64,000 bases of DNA from Methylobacterium aquaticum (GTDB lineage: Bacteria > Pseudomonadota > Alphaproteobacteria > Rhizobiales > Beijerinckiaceae). Under the pieces are notes generated by a model. It was not told the DNA's origin, ran no database searches, and saw only the letters and a list, made by a program, of their open reading frames with translations. The stretch spans positions 6,727,001 to 6,791,000 of the forward strand of contig NZ_CP043627.1 in assembly GCF_016804325.1 (NCBI RefSeq). The letters are read 5' to 3'. Position 1 is the first letter of the stretch. Each line of letters opens with the position of its first letter. This document shows, one piece after another, positions 46,723-55,635 of this stretch. The position numbers and the translations under genes were made by a program.

Positions 46723-47931
46723 GTGACAGGAGCGCGCCGAGCGGGCCCAATCGTCAATCTTGATTACCCGAATCAACCTCGGATCACCGCCGCCGAGGCC
46801 GCTGCCCGTCTCGGGGTGAGCCGCCAGACCCTCTACGCCTATGTCAGCCGCGGGCTGATCGAGGCGTATCCGACCGCCGATCCGCGGGTGCGGGCCTACG
46901 CGGCCGAGGCGGTCGCCCGGCTCGCCGAGGCCCGGCATCGCGGAAGGCGCCCGCGGGAGGTCGCCCGGGCCGCCCTCGATTGGGGACTGCCGGTCCTGGA
47001 CACCGCCGTCACGCTGATCCGCGACGGGACCCTGTATTACCGCGGCAGCGATGCCGTCGCCCTCGCCGAGACCGCGACCCTGGAGGAGGTGGCGGCGACG
47101 CTCTGGGCCATGCCGCTCGCCGCCGCCTTCGGACTGGCGGCGGCGGCCGTGGAACCGCGCGGCGGCGATCTCATCGGGGCCTTCGCGGCGGCGACGGAGG
47201 ACGAGCCGACGGCAATAGGGGACGAGCCGACGGCGTCCTGGCAGCAGGACCCGGCCCGGTTGGCCGCGGGGAGCGGCGCCCTCGTGCGCGCGCTCGGCGC
47301 CTGCGTCACCGGCCGCGCGGCAAGCACTGCGCCGCTCCACCGGCACTGCGCCGAGGCCTGGGGGCTCGATCCGGCGGGCGCGGAGGCGATCCGCCGCGCC
47401 CTGGTCCTGTGCGCCGATCACGAGCTGAACGCCTCGGGCTTCACCGCCCGCTGCATCGCCTCGGCGGGGGCGAGCCTGCGGGCGGCGGTGATCGGCGGGC
47501 TCGCGGCGCTGAGCGGCAGCCGCCACGGCGGCATGACCGCCCGGGTGGAGACCCTGTGGGACGGTCTCGACGGGGTCGATCCGGCCGCGGCCTTGCGCCG
47601 CCAGCTCGCCGGGCGCGAGCCCCTGCCGGGCTTCGGCCACCCGCTCTATCCCGCCGGTGATCCGCGGGCCGCCGCCCTGCTGGCGCCGCTGCTCGCCGAG
47701 GATCCGCGCCTGCGGGCGATCGTGGCGGCGGGCGAGGAGCTGACCGGGGCGAGGCCCTCCCTCGACCTCGCCCTCGTGGCCCTGCGCCGTCACCACGGCC
47801 TGCCGCGGGGCAGCGCGTTCGGGCTCTTCGCCCTCGGCCGCTCGGTCGGCTGGATCGCGCAAGCCCTGGAGCAGCGCCAGGCCGGCGGGCTGATCCGGCC
47901 GCGGGCGGTCTATGTCGGGCCCGAACCGTGA
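46723..47931 (+). CDS. citrate synthase-like protein with N-terminal HTH
   Basis: A 402-residue protein. Residues ~15-65 form a MerR/excisionase-like HTH (RITAAEAAARLGVSRQTLYA; YVSRGLIEAY). The rest is a citrate synthase fold with LYYRGSDAVALAE, the substrate histidine in SGSRHGGMTARVETLW, GFGHPLYPAGDPRAAALL and ARPSLDLALVAL. These HTH fusions occur in a divergent branch of citrate/methylcitrate synthases. GTG 46723, with GAAGG 7 bp before it, is the best start; no ATG is available. It is divergent from the CoA-transferase by 30 bp. It may condense acetyl- or propionyl-CoA with a 2-oxoacid, but activity is uncertain. Confidence 0.83.
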   Translation: MTGARRAGPIVNLDYPNQPRITAAEAAARLGVSRQTLYAYVSRGLIEAYPTADPRVRAYAAEAVARLAEARHRGRRPREVARAALDWGLPVLDTAVTLIRDGTLYYRGSDAVALAETATLEEVAATLWAMPLAAAFGLAAAAVEPRGGDLIGAFAAATEDEPTAIGDEPTASWQQDPARLAAGSGALVRALGACVTGRAASTAPLHRHCAEAWGLDPAGAEAIRRALVLCADHELNASGFTARCIASAGASLRAAVIGGLAALSGSRHGGMTARVETLWDGLDGVDPAAALRRQLAGREPLPGFGHPLYPAGDPRAAALLAPLLAEDPRLRAIVAAGEELTGARPSLDLALVALRRHHGLPRGSAFGLFALGRSVGWIAQALEQRQAGGLIRPRAVYVGPEP

Positions 47932-48064
47932 CGAGGCACGGTCAAGCTCCACCATCGGCGAACAACATCGACCATCGTGCCTGTGCTGACGATTCGGCGG
48001 TGCTTGACTTTCGGTCGCCCGGAAAAACACTTGTGCGGCGGGATCGAGCAGGCGGGGGCGGGCG

Positions 48065-48913
48065 ATGGGACGCGGCGGAACCGGACGTCTCGTCTGGCGA
48101 TCGGGCGCGGCCCTCGCCGCCTGGCTGGTCGCGGCGCCGGCCCGGGCCGAGATCCAGATCCTGGCGGCGCGGATCACCGCGGGCGAACTCTGGGTGCTCG
48201 GCACCGTCGACGCGCCGGAGACCGAGATCGGCCTCGACGGCCGCTTCACCGCCCGGGCCGATTCCCGCGGCAAGTTCGAGTTCCGCCTCGTCTACCATCC
48301 GGCGACCTGCATCGTGACCCTGCGCGCCGGCGCCCAGGAGCGCGGCGCGGTGGTGGGCGAGTGCGGCCAGCAGGGTCCCGCGGGCCGCGAGGGCCCGGCG
48401 GGCGCCGCAGGCCCGGCGGGTCATGCCGAGATCAGGACCGTGACCGGGCCGCCCGGTCCCCCGGGCCCTCGCGGGGAGACGGGACCGCGAGGTGAAACCG
48501 GCCCTCGCGGCGAAGCCGGTCCACCCGGTCCTGCCGGGGCGCGCGGCGAAGCAGGATTGCGAGGGGAAGCCGGGCTTGCGGGTGCGCCCGGAGCATCGGG
48601 CGCGCGAGGAGACGCCGGCGCGCCGGGCGAACCCGGTCCGCGCGGCGAGGCCGGTCCCCAGGGCGAGGCGGGGCCTCGCGGCGAAGCCGGCCTGCCGGGG
48701 GCGCCCGGACCGTCCGGCGCGCGGGGGGAGGCCGGCGCGCCGGGCAAGACCGGTCCGCGCGGGCCCGTGGGCCCGGCGGGGCCACCCGGTCCACGGGGCC
48801 CGGCCGGGCCGGCCGCCCGTACCCCGGCCGCCGCCGCGAGATCCCCTGCGCCCCAGGCGCCGGCGGCGAGCCGGCCGGCGCCCGCCGCTCCGGCGGAGGG
48901 CGACGTGTACTGA
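48065..48913 (+). CDS. secreted collagen-like protein
   Basis: A 282-residue protein. A signal peptide ends near PARA; an N-terminal folded domain (~30-103) follows: [20 protein letters not shown] and [20 protein letters not shown], with two cysteines. Then come about 45 collagen Gly-X-Y triplets (from [19 protein letters not shown] to [15 protein letters not shown]), broken once at [11 protein letters not shown]. Acidic and basic triplets (GEA, GET, GPR, GAR) alternate. The C-terminal tail is A/P-rich. It could form a triple-helical stalk on the cell surface. ATG 48065 was chosen. It is convergent with ftsY and unrelated to its neighbours. Confidence 0.85.
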   Translation: MGRGGTGRLVWRSGAALAAWLVAAPARAEIQILAARITAGELWVLGTVDAPETEIGLDGRFTARADSRGKFEFRLVYHPATCIVTLRAGAQERGAVVGECGQQGPAGREGPAGAAGPAGHAEIRTVTGPPGPPGPRGETGPRGETGPRGEAGPPGPAGARGEAGLRGEAGLAGAPGASGARGDAGAPGEPGPRGEAGPQGEAGPRGEAGLPGAPGPSGARGEAGAPGKTGPRGPVGPAGPPGPRGPAGPAARTPAAAARSPAPQAPAASRPAPAAPAEGDVY

Positions 48914-48936
48914 CGCCGCCCGCTCCCCGGTGCTCC

Positions 48937-50343
48937 TCAGTTCTTGTCGAGCCCGGCGATCGCCCGGGCGAAGTCCCGGGCGGCGAAGGGTTCGAGATCG
49001 TCCACGCCCTCGCCGACGCCGATGAAGTGGACCGGCAGGCCGAACTTGGCGGCGAGCGCCACCAGGATGCCGCCCCGCGCCGTCCCGTCGAGCTTGGTCA
49101 TCACCAGCCCGGTGACGCCGGCCGCCTTCTGGAAGATCTCGACCTGGCTGAGCGCGTTCTGGCCGACCGTCGCGTCGAGGACGAGGAGCACGGCGTGGGG
49201 CGCCTCCGCGTCGAGCTTGCGGATCACCCGGATCACCTTCTCCAGCTCGGCCATCAGCCCGGCCTTGTTCTGGAGCCGGCCGGCGGTGTCGATCATCAGG
49301 ATGTCGGTGCCGGCGTCGCGGGCGGCCTGGAGCGCGTCGAAGGCGAGGCCGGCGGCGTCCGATCCTTGCGGGCGGGCCACCACCGGGGCGCCGGTGCGCT
49401 CGCCCCAGACCCGCAGCTGCTCGATCGCCGCGGCCCGGAAGGTGTCGCCGGCGGCCAGCATCACGCTGTGGCCCTGCGCCCGGAATTTTTGCGTCAGCTT
49501 GCCGATCGTCGTGGTCTTGCCGGCGCCGTTGACGCCGATCATCAGGATCACGAACGGCTTCTTGGTGGTGTCGATGACGAGGGGCTGGGCCACCGGATCG
49601 AGAGCGCGCTCGACCTCGGAGGCCAGGATCGCCCGGACCTCGTCGGGGGCGATGCCCTTCTCGTAGCGGCCCTTGCCGACGGCCTCGGCGATGCGGGCCG
49701 CGGTGTCGAGGCCGAAATCGGCCTGGATCAGCGCGTCCTCCAGCTCCTCCAGGGTGTCGGCGTCGAGCTTGCGCTTGGTGAACAGCCCGGTCACCCGGTC
49801 GGACAGGGCCGAGGAGGTGCGCTTGAGGCCGCCGGTCAGCCGGCTCCACCAGCCGCGCTTCTCCTCGCCCGCCGGGGCCTGGGGCGGGGGCTGGTAGATG
49901 ACGAGCGGGGCTTCCTCCGCCGGGGCCTCCGCGACGGGCTCCTCCGGGACGGAGGCCGCAGGGACCGGCTCGGAGACGACGGGCTCCGGGGCCACAGGCT
50001 CGGGCCCGGGCGCCGCCGGCACCTCGCCCTCTGGGGTCACCCCCTCGACCGGCTCCAGGTCGGCGCCGGCGAGCTCGTCGGGCAGGTCGTGCTCCGGCTC
50101 GGTCTCCGGCGAGGCTTCCGTCACCGTGGGCGGGGCCGGCAGGACGTCGTCGGCGGCGGTGGCGAAGTCGGGCACGCCCTCCGACAGGGTGCCGGTCGGC
50201 TCCGTCGGCATCGCCTCGGCGGGATCGGGCGCGGCGCTCTCGACGGGAGCTTCGGCGGGGGCCTCGCTCGGCTTCTCGGTCGGCGTCTCGGCCTTCCGGC
50301 CGAACAGTCGGCCGAGCCAGCCCGGCTGCTTCGTCTCACTCAT
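48937..50343 (-). CDS. ftsY: signal recognition particle receptor FtsY
   Basis: A 468-residue GTPase that docks SRP-ribosome complexes at the inner membrane. Residues ~1-150 are a long acidic A domain rich in A, E and P. The N domain starts near GWWSRLTGGLKRTSSALSDR. The G domain has G1 MIGVNGAGKTTTIGKL, G3 MIDTAGRLQNKAGLMAELEK and G4 LVMTKLDGTARGGILVALA, and the end is HFIGVGEGVDDLEPF. ATG 50343 (MSETKQPGWLG) is chosen over an upstream start two codons away. Confidence 0.96.
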   Translation of the reverse strand: MSETKQPGWLGRLFGRKAETPTEKPSEAPAEAPVESAAPDPAEAMPTEPTGTLSEGVPDFATAADDVLPAPPTVTEASPETEPEHDLPDELAGADLEPVEGVTPEGEVPAAPGPEPVAPEPVVSEPVPAASVPEEPVAEAPAEEAPLVIYQPPPQAPAGEEKRGWWSRLTGGLKRTSSALSDRVTGLFTKRKLDADTLEELEDALIQADFGLDTAARIAEAVGKGRYEKGIAPDEVRAILASEVERALDPVAQPLVIDTTKKPFVILMIGVNGAGKTTTIGKLTQKFRAQGHSVMLAAGDTFRAAAIEQLRVWGERTGAPVVARPQGSDAAGLAFDALQAARDAGTDILMIDTAGRLQNKAGLMAELEKVIRVIRKLDAEAPHAVLLVLDATVGQNALSQVEIFQKAAGVTGLVMTKLDGTARGGILVALAAKFGLPVHFIGVGEGVDDLEPFAARDFARAIAGLDKN

Positions 50344-50426
50344 CCGCACTTGCTCCAGACCCTGCCGACGATCTAGGGCGGTCTGCCCCGGACTTCGCCC
50401 GCATCCGCCGCCACTGCGACAGGCTC

Positions 50427-51119
50427 ATGATCGTTGACGACATACTCTCGCGGCTCCTCTACCGCGATGCCCTCGTGCTCGTCATCGACAAGCCGGCGGG
50501 ATTGCCGGTGCATCCGGGGCCGAAGGGCGGCGAGACGCTGACCCGGCACCTCGACGCCCTGCGCTTCGGCCTGCCGCGCCGGCCGGAGGCCGCCCACCGC
50601 CTCGACCGCGACACCTCCGGCTGCCTGGCGCTGGGCCGCCACGCCAAGGCGCTGGCCCGGCTGAACGCCCTGTTCGCGCAGGGCCGCGCCGAGAAGACCT
50701 ACTGGGCGCTCGTCGAGGGCGGGCCCGCCGAGGAGACCGGCGAGATCGATCTCCCGCTGATGCGCCGCTCCGACGATCCGCGCAGCTGGTGGATGAAGAC
50801 CGACCCCGCGGGCGATCCCTCGCTCACCCGCTGGCGGGTGATGGGGCGCGATCCCGCCTCCGGCCGGACCTGGCTGGCGCTGAACCCGGTGACCGGGCGC
50901 ACCCACCAGCTCCGGGTGCATTGCGCCGCGATGGGCTGGCCGATCCTGGGCGATCCGATCTACGGCACCGCCCCGCGCCACGGCGGGCCGGGCCTGCATC
51001 TCCATGCCCGGACGCTCGGCCTGCCGCTCTACCCGAAGAAGCCGACGATCACCGTCGAGGCGCCGGCGCCGGGGCACATGCGGGAGGGGCTCGCGGCCTG
51101 CGGCCTCGCCCCGCTTTAG
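50427..51119 (+). CDS. RluA-family RNA pseudouridine synthase
   Basis: A 230-residue pseudouridine synthase. The catalytic aspartate lies in AAHRLDRDTSGCLALGRHAK (about residue 60). LVIDKPAGLPVHPGPKGGET and NPVTGRTHQLRVHCAAMGWP are standard motifs. There is no S4 domain, so it belongs with the short RluA group acting on rRNA or tRNA; the target is unknown. It is divergent from ftsY by 83 bp and overlaps the convergent diguanylate cyclase stop by 4 bp. Confidence 0.92.
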   Translation: MIVDDILSRLLYRDALVLVIDKPAGLPVHPGPKGGETLTRHLDALRFGLPRRPEAAHRLDRDTSGCLALGRHAKALARLNALFAQGRAEKTYWALVEGGPAEETGEIDLPLMRRSDDPRSWWMKTDPAGDPSLTRWRVMGRDPASGRTWLALNPVTGRTHQLRVHCAAMGWPILGDPIYGTAPRHGGPGLHLHARTLGLPLYPKKPTITVEAPAPGHMREGLAACGLAPL

Positions 51120-52234
51120 CGGCCGGTGCCGACGACGCGGTTACGTCCCTCGCGCTTTGCCCGGTAGAGGCATCGATCCACCGCCCGGATCAGCGCCTGA
51201 GGCGTGGTCTCCGCCGTGCAGGCGGCGGTGAGGACGCCGAAGCTCGCCGTCACCATCCCGGCCACCGGCGAGGCGGCATGCGGGATCGCCAGATCCGCGA
51301 TCGTGGCAAGGAGCCTCTCGGCGAGCGCCAGGGCCTCGCTTTCCGGGGTGTTCGGGAGCAGGCAGGCGAATTCCTCGCCGCCGTAGCGCGCCGCGAGGTC
51401 GCCGTTCCGGTGCAACGCCCCGCTCAGCGCCGATGCGACCCGCGCCAGGCAGGCATCGCCCTCGATATGGCCGTAACGGTCGTTGAAGGCCTTGAAGGCA
51501 TCGACGTCGAGCAGGATCAGCGACAGCGGCTCGCCCGTACCGGCATGGTGCCGGATCGCCTCCGCCAGCGCGGCATCGAGGTGCCGCCGGTTGGCGAGCC
51601 CGGTCAGCGCATCGGTGATGCTGAGCGCGTAGATCCGCTCGTTCAGGGACCGCAGATCGGCCTCGGCCCGCTTCTGCGCAGAGATGTCGCGCACGATCGA
51701 GCAGTTGAAGGCCTTGCCCTTGAACCTGACCAGGTTCGCCGTCACCTCGATCGGAATCGGCTCCCCCGATCGCGACGTGTTGACGGTCTCCAGCTTGACC
51801 GAACCCATCGCCTCCAGATCGCGCCAATGCGCGCGCCAGCGCGCTTCGTCGAAATGCGGATCGACGTCCCAGACCCGCTTGCGCCGGAACTCGTCCGCCG
51901 AATAGCCGAGCAGGTTGGTCGCCGCCCGGTTGACGTAGACGTACCGGGCGTCGCGATCGAGCCAGATGATCATGTCGGCGATCGTGTCGAGGGAATACCG
52001 CATCAGCATGGACCAGTCCTCGTCGTCGAGGAGGCGGTCGTCGCGCGTGGTCCGGAGCGGAATCATGCCAGGCAAGTCGTCGATGGGCCGGGGCAGGGAA
52101 GTCGGAACGTCGTCGATATCCTTCCGTATGGCCGCGGCGTGACGGCGCCAAGGGACGGGCGGGAGGCGATCGGCGAGGATGCGGTTTTCCCTTGGGATAA
52201 GTTTCCCTAGGGACAAGTCTCGGGCAGGGCTCAC
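51116..52234 (-). CDS. PAS-GGDEF diguanylate cyclase
   Basis: A protein of up to 372 residues. A PAS domain covers about residues 80-195 (YSLDTIADMIIWLDRDARYV; LLGYSADEFRRKRVWDVDPH). A GGDEF domain follows: SITDALTGLANRRHLDAAL, DVDAFKAFNDRYGHIEGDAC and the active-site GGEEF in AARYGGEEFACLLP. No RxxD inhibition site is obvious before it. It should make cyclic di-GMP in response to a PAS signal. There are no membrane segments, so it is cytoplasmic. GTG 52234 gives the longest frame; ATG 52066 is a plausible shorter start. Confidence 0.9.
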   Translation of the reverse strand: MSPARDLSLGKLIPRENRILADRLPPVPWRRHAAAIRKDIDDVPTSLPRPIDDLPGMIPLRTTRDDRLLDDEDWSMLMRYSLDTIADMIIWLDRDARYVYVNRAATNLLGYSADEFRRKRVWDVDPHFDEARWRAHWRDLEAMGSVKLETVNTSRSGEPIPIEVTANLVRFKGKAFNCSIVRDISAQKRAEADLRSLNERIYALSITDALTGLANRRHLDAALAEAIRHHAGTGEPLSLILLDVDAFKAFNDRYGHIEGDACLARVASALSGALHRNGDLAARYGGEEFACLLPNTPESEALALAERLLATIADLAIPHAASPVAGMVTASFGVLTAACTAETTPQALIRAVDRCLYRAKREGRNRVVGTGR

Positions 52235-52251
52235 CGTTCCCTGGTCCGGGA

Positions 52252-53484
52252 TCAGGCCGCGTGGAGCACCCGCCCGTCATGCCCGGCGACGAGCAGGTCG
52301 ACCAGCGCGCCCGCCTCCACCCCCACCGGCAGCCGCACCGGCAAAAACCCTTCCGTCCGCCCGATGCCGCCGCGCTCGGCGAGCACCCGACGGGTCTCGC
52401 CGACCTCGCGGTCGAGGCGGCGCGTGAAGGCGGCGGCCCCGGCCTCGCGCAGGCGGGCGGCGCGCTCGCGGATCTCGGAGGGCGCGACCTGCGGCATCCG
52501 CGCGGCCGGCGTGCCGGGACGCGGCGAGTAGGGGAAGACGTGGAGCTGGGTAAGCCCGCATTCCTCGACGAGGTCGAGGGAGCGGGTGAACTGCGCCTCG
52601 GTCTCGGTCGGGAAGCCGGCGATCAGGTCGGCGCCGAACACCGCGTCGGGGCGCAACCGCCGGATCTCGGCGCAGAACCGGATCGCGTCGTCCCGGCCGT
52701 GGCGGCGCTTCATGCGCTTGAGGATCAGGTCGTCGCCGGCCTGGAGCGAGAGGTGGAGATGCGGCATCAGCCGCGCCTCCTCGGCGAAGGCCGCCACCAG
52801 TTCCGGATCGGCCTCGACGGAATCGATCGAGGACAGGCGCAGGCGGTCGAGGTCCGGCACGCCGCGCAGGATCGCCCGCACCAGGGTGCCGAGGGTGGCG
52901 CCGCCGAGATCGCGGCCATAGGCCGTGAGGTCGACGCCGGTGAGCACCACCTCGCGGGTGCCGGCCGCCACCAGGGTGCGGACCTGCGCCACGGCGCTCG
53001 CCACCGGCACCGAGCGCGAATTGCCGCGGCCGAACGGGATGACGCAGAAGGTGCAGCGGTGGTCGCAGCCGTTCTGCACCGGCAGGAAGGCGCGGGTGCG
53101 GGCCCGCATCGGCACCGCGTCGGGGAGGGGATCGGCTCCCGGCGCCATCACGTCGTCGATCCGCACCCGCTCGGGCGCGGGATCGGCCCAGATCCCTGCA
53201 TCCAGCTTGCGGCGGTTGCCGAGGATCTCGGCCACCTCCGGCATCGCGGCATAGGCCTCGGTCTCGACCTGGGCGCCGCAGCCGGTCACCACCACCCGCG
53301 CCGCCGGATTCGCCCGGGCCGCGGCACGGATCGCCTTGCGGGCCTGGCGCCCGGCCTCCGCGGTCACCGCGCAGGTATTGACGAGGAGGAGGTCGGTGCG
53401 GCCCGCAGCCTCCGCCTGCCGGCGCATCGTCTCCGATTCGGCGGCGTTGAGGCGGCAGCCGAAGCTCAGGACCTCGACGGACAT
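52252..53484 (-). CDS. mtaB: tRNA t6A37 methylthiotransferase MtaB
   Basis: A 410-residue radical-SAM methylthiotransferase that adds a methylthio group to N6-threonylcarbamoyl-A37 in tRNA. The N-terminal cluster-binding domain has SFGCRLNAAESETMRRQ, LLVNTCAVTAEA and VVVTGCGAQVE. The radical SAM cysteines are in NGCDHRCTFCVIPFGRG. A TRAM-like RNA-binding tail ends the protein (GIGRTEGFLPVRLPVGVEAG). Its ATG shares one base with the dapF stop (TGATG), so the pair is co-translated. Confidence 0.94.
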   Translation of the reverse strand: MSVEVLSFGCRLNAAESETMRRQAEAAGRTDLLLVNTCAVTAEAGRQARKAIRAAARANPAARVVVTGCGAQVETEAYAAMPEVAEILGNRRKLDAGIWADPAPERVRIDDVMAPGADPLPDAVPMRARTRAFLPVQNGCDHRCTFCVIPFGRGNSRSVPVASAVAQVRTLVAAGTREVVLTGVDLTAYGRDLGGATLGTLVRAILRGVPDLDRLRLSSIDSVEADPELVAAFAEEARLMPHLHLSLQAGDDLILKRMKRRHGRDDAIRFCAEIRRLRPDAVFGADLIAGFPTETEAQFTRSLDLVEECGLTQLHVFPYSPRPGTPAARMPQVAPSEIRERAARLREAGAAAFTRRLDREVGETRRVLAERGGIGRTEGFLPVRLPVGVEAGALVDLLVAGHDGRVLHAA

Positions 53485-54368
53485 CAGGCCGCCCCGAACA
53501 AGGCCGGGGCGAAGGTGCCCTCGTGCTCCAGTTCGGTCGGTCCGGTCATGCGGACGTGGTCGTCCTCGCCCCAGGCGATGCGAAGATCGCCGCCCGGCAG
53601 GGTCACGGTCGCCTCGCGATCGGTCAGGCGCAGGCGCGCCGCCGCCACCAGCGACGCGCAGGCGGCGGTGCCGCAGGCCCGGGTCAGCCCGGCGCCGCGC
53701 TCCCAGACCCGCAGGCGGATGTGGCCGCGGTCGAGCACCTGCGCCAGCGAGATATTGGCCCGGTCCGGAAAGATCGGGTGGCATTCGAGCAGCGGGCCGA
53801 TCCGGGCGAGATCGTAGGTGTCCGGGTCGCGCTCGACGAAGAACACGGCGTGCGGGTTGCCCATGCTGACGGCACCCGGCGAATGCAGCACCGGATCGTC
53901 GATCGGCCCGATCTGCAACTCGATGCGCCGGGTATCCGGGAACGGCTCGGCCAGCGGGATCTCGTCCCATCCCAGGCGCGGCGCGCCCATGTCGACGGTG
54001 AAATCGACGGGCGAGACGCGAACGACCTCGAGGAGCCCGGGCCGGGTCTCGAGAACGAGGTTCTGGCCCAGCGTCGGACGGGCCATCACCGGATCGTCCA
54101 GCATCGCCCAGGCGACGCAGCGGGTGCCGTTGCCGCAGGCGCCGGCCTCCGAGCCGTCGGTGTTGTAGATCCGGACATGGGCGTCGGTGCCCGGGGTCAC
54201 GGGATCGTGCAGCACCATCATCTGGTCGAAGCGCGAGGCCGGATCGGCCGCGATGGCGCGGGCCTCCGCCGGCTGGACCCGCAGGTCGGTCCCGCGCAGG
54301 TCCAGCACCACGATCTCGTTGCCGAGCCCGTTCATCTTCAGGAAACGGCGATGGGCGAGGGGGGACAC
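53484..54368 (-). CDS. dapF: diaminopimelate epimerase
   Basis: A 294-residue DapF that converts LL- to meso-diaminopimelate for lysine and peptidoglycan synthesis. It starts [20 protein letters not shown]. The two catalytic cysteines are in [16 protein letters not shown] (about residue 78) and [16 protein letters not shown] (about residue 230). [13 protein letters not shown] and [11 protein letters not shown] are standard. It is the first gene of a two-gene unit with mtaB, a common alphaproteobacterial pairing. Confidence 0.95.
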   Translation of the reverse strand: MSPLAHRRFLKMNGLGNEIVVLDLRGTDLRVQPAEARAIAADPASRFDQMMVLHDPVTPGTDAHVRIYNTDGSEAGACGNGTRCVAWAMLDDPVMARPTLGQNLVLETRPGLLEVVRVSPVDFTVDMGAPRLGWDEIPLAEPFPDTRRIELQIGPIDDPVLHSPGAVSMGNPHAVFFVERDPDTYDLARIGPLLECHPIFPDRANISLAQVLDRGHIRLRVWERGAGLTRACGTAACASLVAAARLRLTDREATVTLPGGDLRIAWGEDDHVRMTGPTELEHEGTFAPALFGAA

Positions 54369-54561
54369 GGGCGGGACTCTCCGAAACGGCAGCGCTCAGA
54401 TGGGGGGCTGAGGGTGTATGGACCAGAACCGGCGCGCAGGCGAGCCGACGGGAGGAGGCCTCCTCACGCATCCGCGATCGACCCGCAACGGCTTTGCGCT
54501 TGACGCGTTCGATTGGTCCGGCGATGCCGGCCCACGCCCGAAGCGGAAAGCTGCGCCCGTG

Positions 54562-55341
54562 ATGAAGACCCGTCTCCCGACGATCGCGATCGGCCTCGTG
54601 GCCACCCTGGCCTGCGGGGCTTCGGTGCTGGCCCAGCAACCGGCCCAAGTTCCGTCCCAGAGCCCGGCTCCGGCTCCCTCGCCCGCGGCGCCGCCGGCCT
54701 CGACGCCGTCGCCGGCGCAATCGACGCCGCTGCCGACTACCACGGCGCCGGGCCCCGGCCCGGGGACCAACCAGGCGCCGACCCCGCCCGCCCCCGACAA
54801 GGCCCTGCCGCCCTCGACCCCGGTGCCGCCGACGGCGGGGCGGGTGCCCCTCGTCGCCAATCCGGGCGACCCGTCAGACGTGGACGAGGTGACGCTGCCG
54901 GCCAAGCCCGCGGCGATCCTGTCCGGCACCGCGAAATGGGACCAGGCGGTCCCGAACCTCAAGGACGCGATCGCCAAGATCGAGGCGGCGCTGGCAGGAG
55001 CCGGCGTCAAGGCGACCGGCAAGCCGATCTCGGTCTTCACCCGCACCGACGACGACGGCTTCCAGTACGAGGTGATGGTGCCGGTCGAGGCCGCCCCGAA
55101 CCCGCGCCCCGCCGGCCTGCCCGACGACCTGCGCTTCGGCTCGACCCCGAGCGGCAAGGCCCTGCGCTTCACCCACAAGGGCCCCTACGAGGGCATCGAC
55201 CAGACCTACGAGACGGTGACGGCCTATCTCGATGCCAAGGGCATCCTGGTCCAGGACGCGTTCGTGGAAGAATACCTGACCGCCCTCAACAGCCCGTCCG
55301 ACGAGGCGCTCGAGGTCAACATCTACGCATTGCCGAAGTGA
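54562..55341 (+). CDS. secreted GyrI-like (AraC effector-binding-like) domain protein
   Basis: A 259-residue protein. The signal peptide is MKTRLPTIAIGLVATLACGA, with cleavage near VLA. Residues ~26-95 are a proline-, serine- and threonine-rich linker. Residues ~110-258 form a GyrI-like ligand-binding domain: ISVFTRTDDDGFQYEVMVPV, GKALRFTHKGPYEGIDQTYE, TVTAYLDAKGI and ALEVNIYALPK. Similar exported proteins are widespread in Methylobacteriaceae with no proven role; small-molecule binding in the periplasm is likely. ATG 54562 was chosen for the signal peptide. It is divergent from dapF. Confidence 0.82.
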   Translation: MKTRLPTIAIGLVATLACGASVLAQQPAQVPSQSPAPAPSPAAPPASTPSPAQSTPLPTTTAPGPGPGTNQAPTPPAPDKALPPSTPVPPTAGRVPLVANPGDPSDVDEVTLPAKPAAILSGTAKWDQAVPNLKDAIAKIEAALAGAGVKATGKPISVFTRTDDDGFQYEVMVPVEAAPNPRPAGLPDDLRFGSTPSGKALRFTHKGPYEGIDQTYETVTAYLDAKGILVQDAFVEEYLTALNSPSDEALEVNIYALPK

Positions 55342-55635
55342 GGAGCTTGCGAGGGGCCGCGTGATCATCCCGACGGTCTTCACACCCTCCGCGTCAATCC
55401 GGGGCCGCGTAGCGGAGCCCGGACTTCAGAGCCGCGGATGGAGGAGACGAGGATGGAACGCCGACCGCTCGTTCCTGAACGACCTGAGTGTCCGGATTTC
55501 GGGCTCCGCCGTCGGGGCCCCGGAATGGCGCGGAGGGTTTCGGCGGATGTGAGCCGGATCGGGTAAAAAATCTGAAGGAGCCGCAGCGTCCCGGCTTCGG
55601 CCAGGCCTGGTCCGGCAGGGGGGCGCGAGCGCCCC
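55342..55635. other. intergenic region with diverged inverted repeat
   Basis: It lies between the convergent GyrI-like and ccmG genes and is largely taken up by the family 2-related repeat (55391-55533). No gene was supported. Confidence 0.6.
55391..55533. repeat. diverged family 2 palindromic repeat
   Basis: The left arm GTCAATCCGGGGCCGCG..GCGGAGCCCGGA pairs imperfectly with the right arm TCCGGATTTCGGGCTCCG..GGGGCCCCGGAATGGCG. Its ends resemble the family 2 copy at 44965 (GGGGCC, CGGAA/GCCCGG), but the centre differs. Confidence 0.65.

Noticed and set aside
48360..48830. Minisatellite or CRISPR-like DNA repeat
   Set aside because: The repetition is explained by Gly-X-Y codons of the collagen-like protein.
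52252..54720. One 822-residue fusion upstream of mtaB
   Set aside because: The extended frame reads through dapF out of frame; mtaB starts at ATG 53484 with its normal N-terminus.
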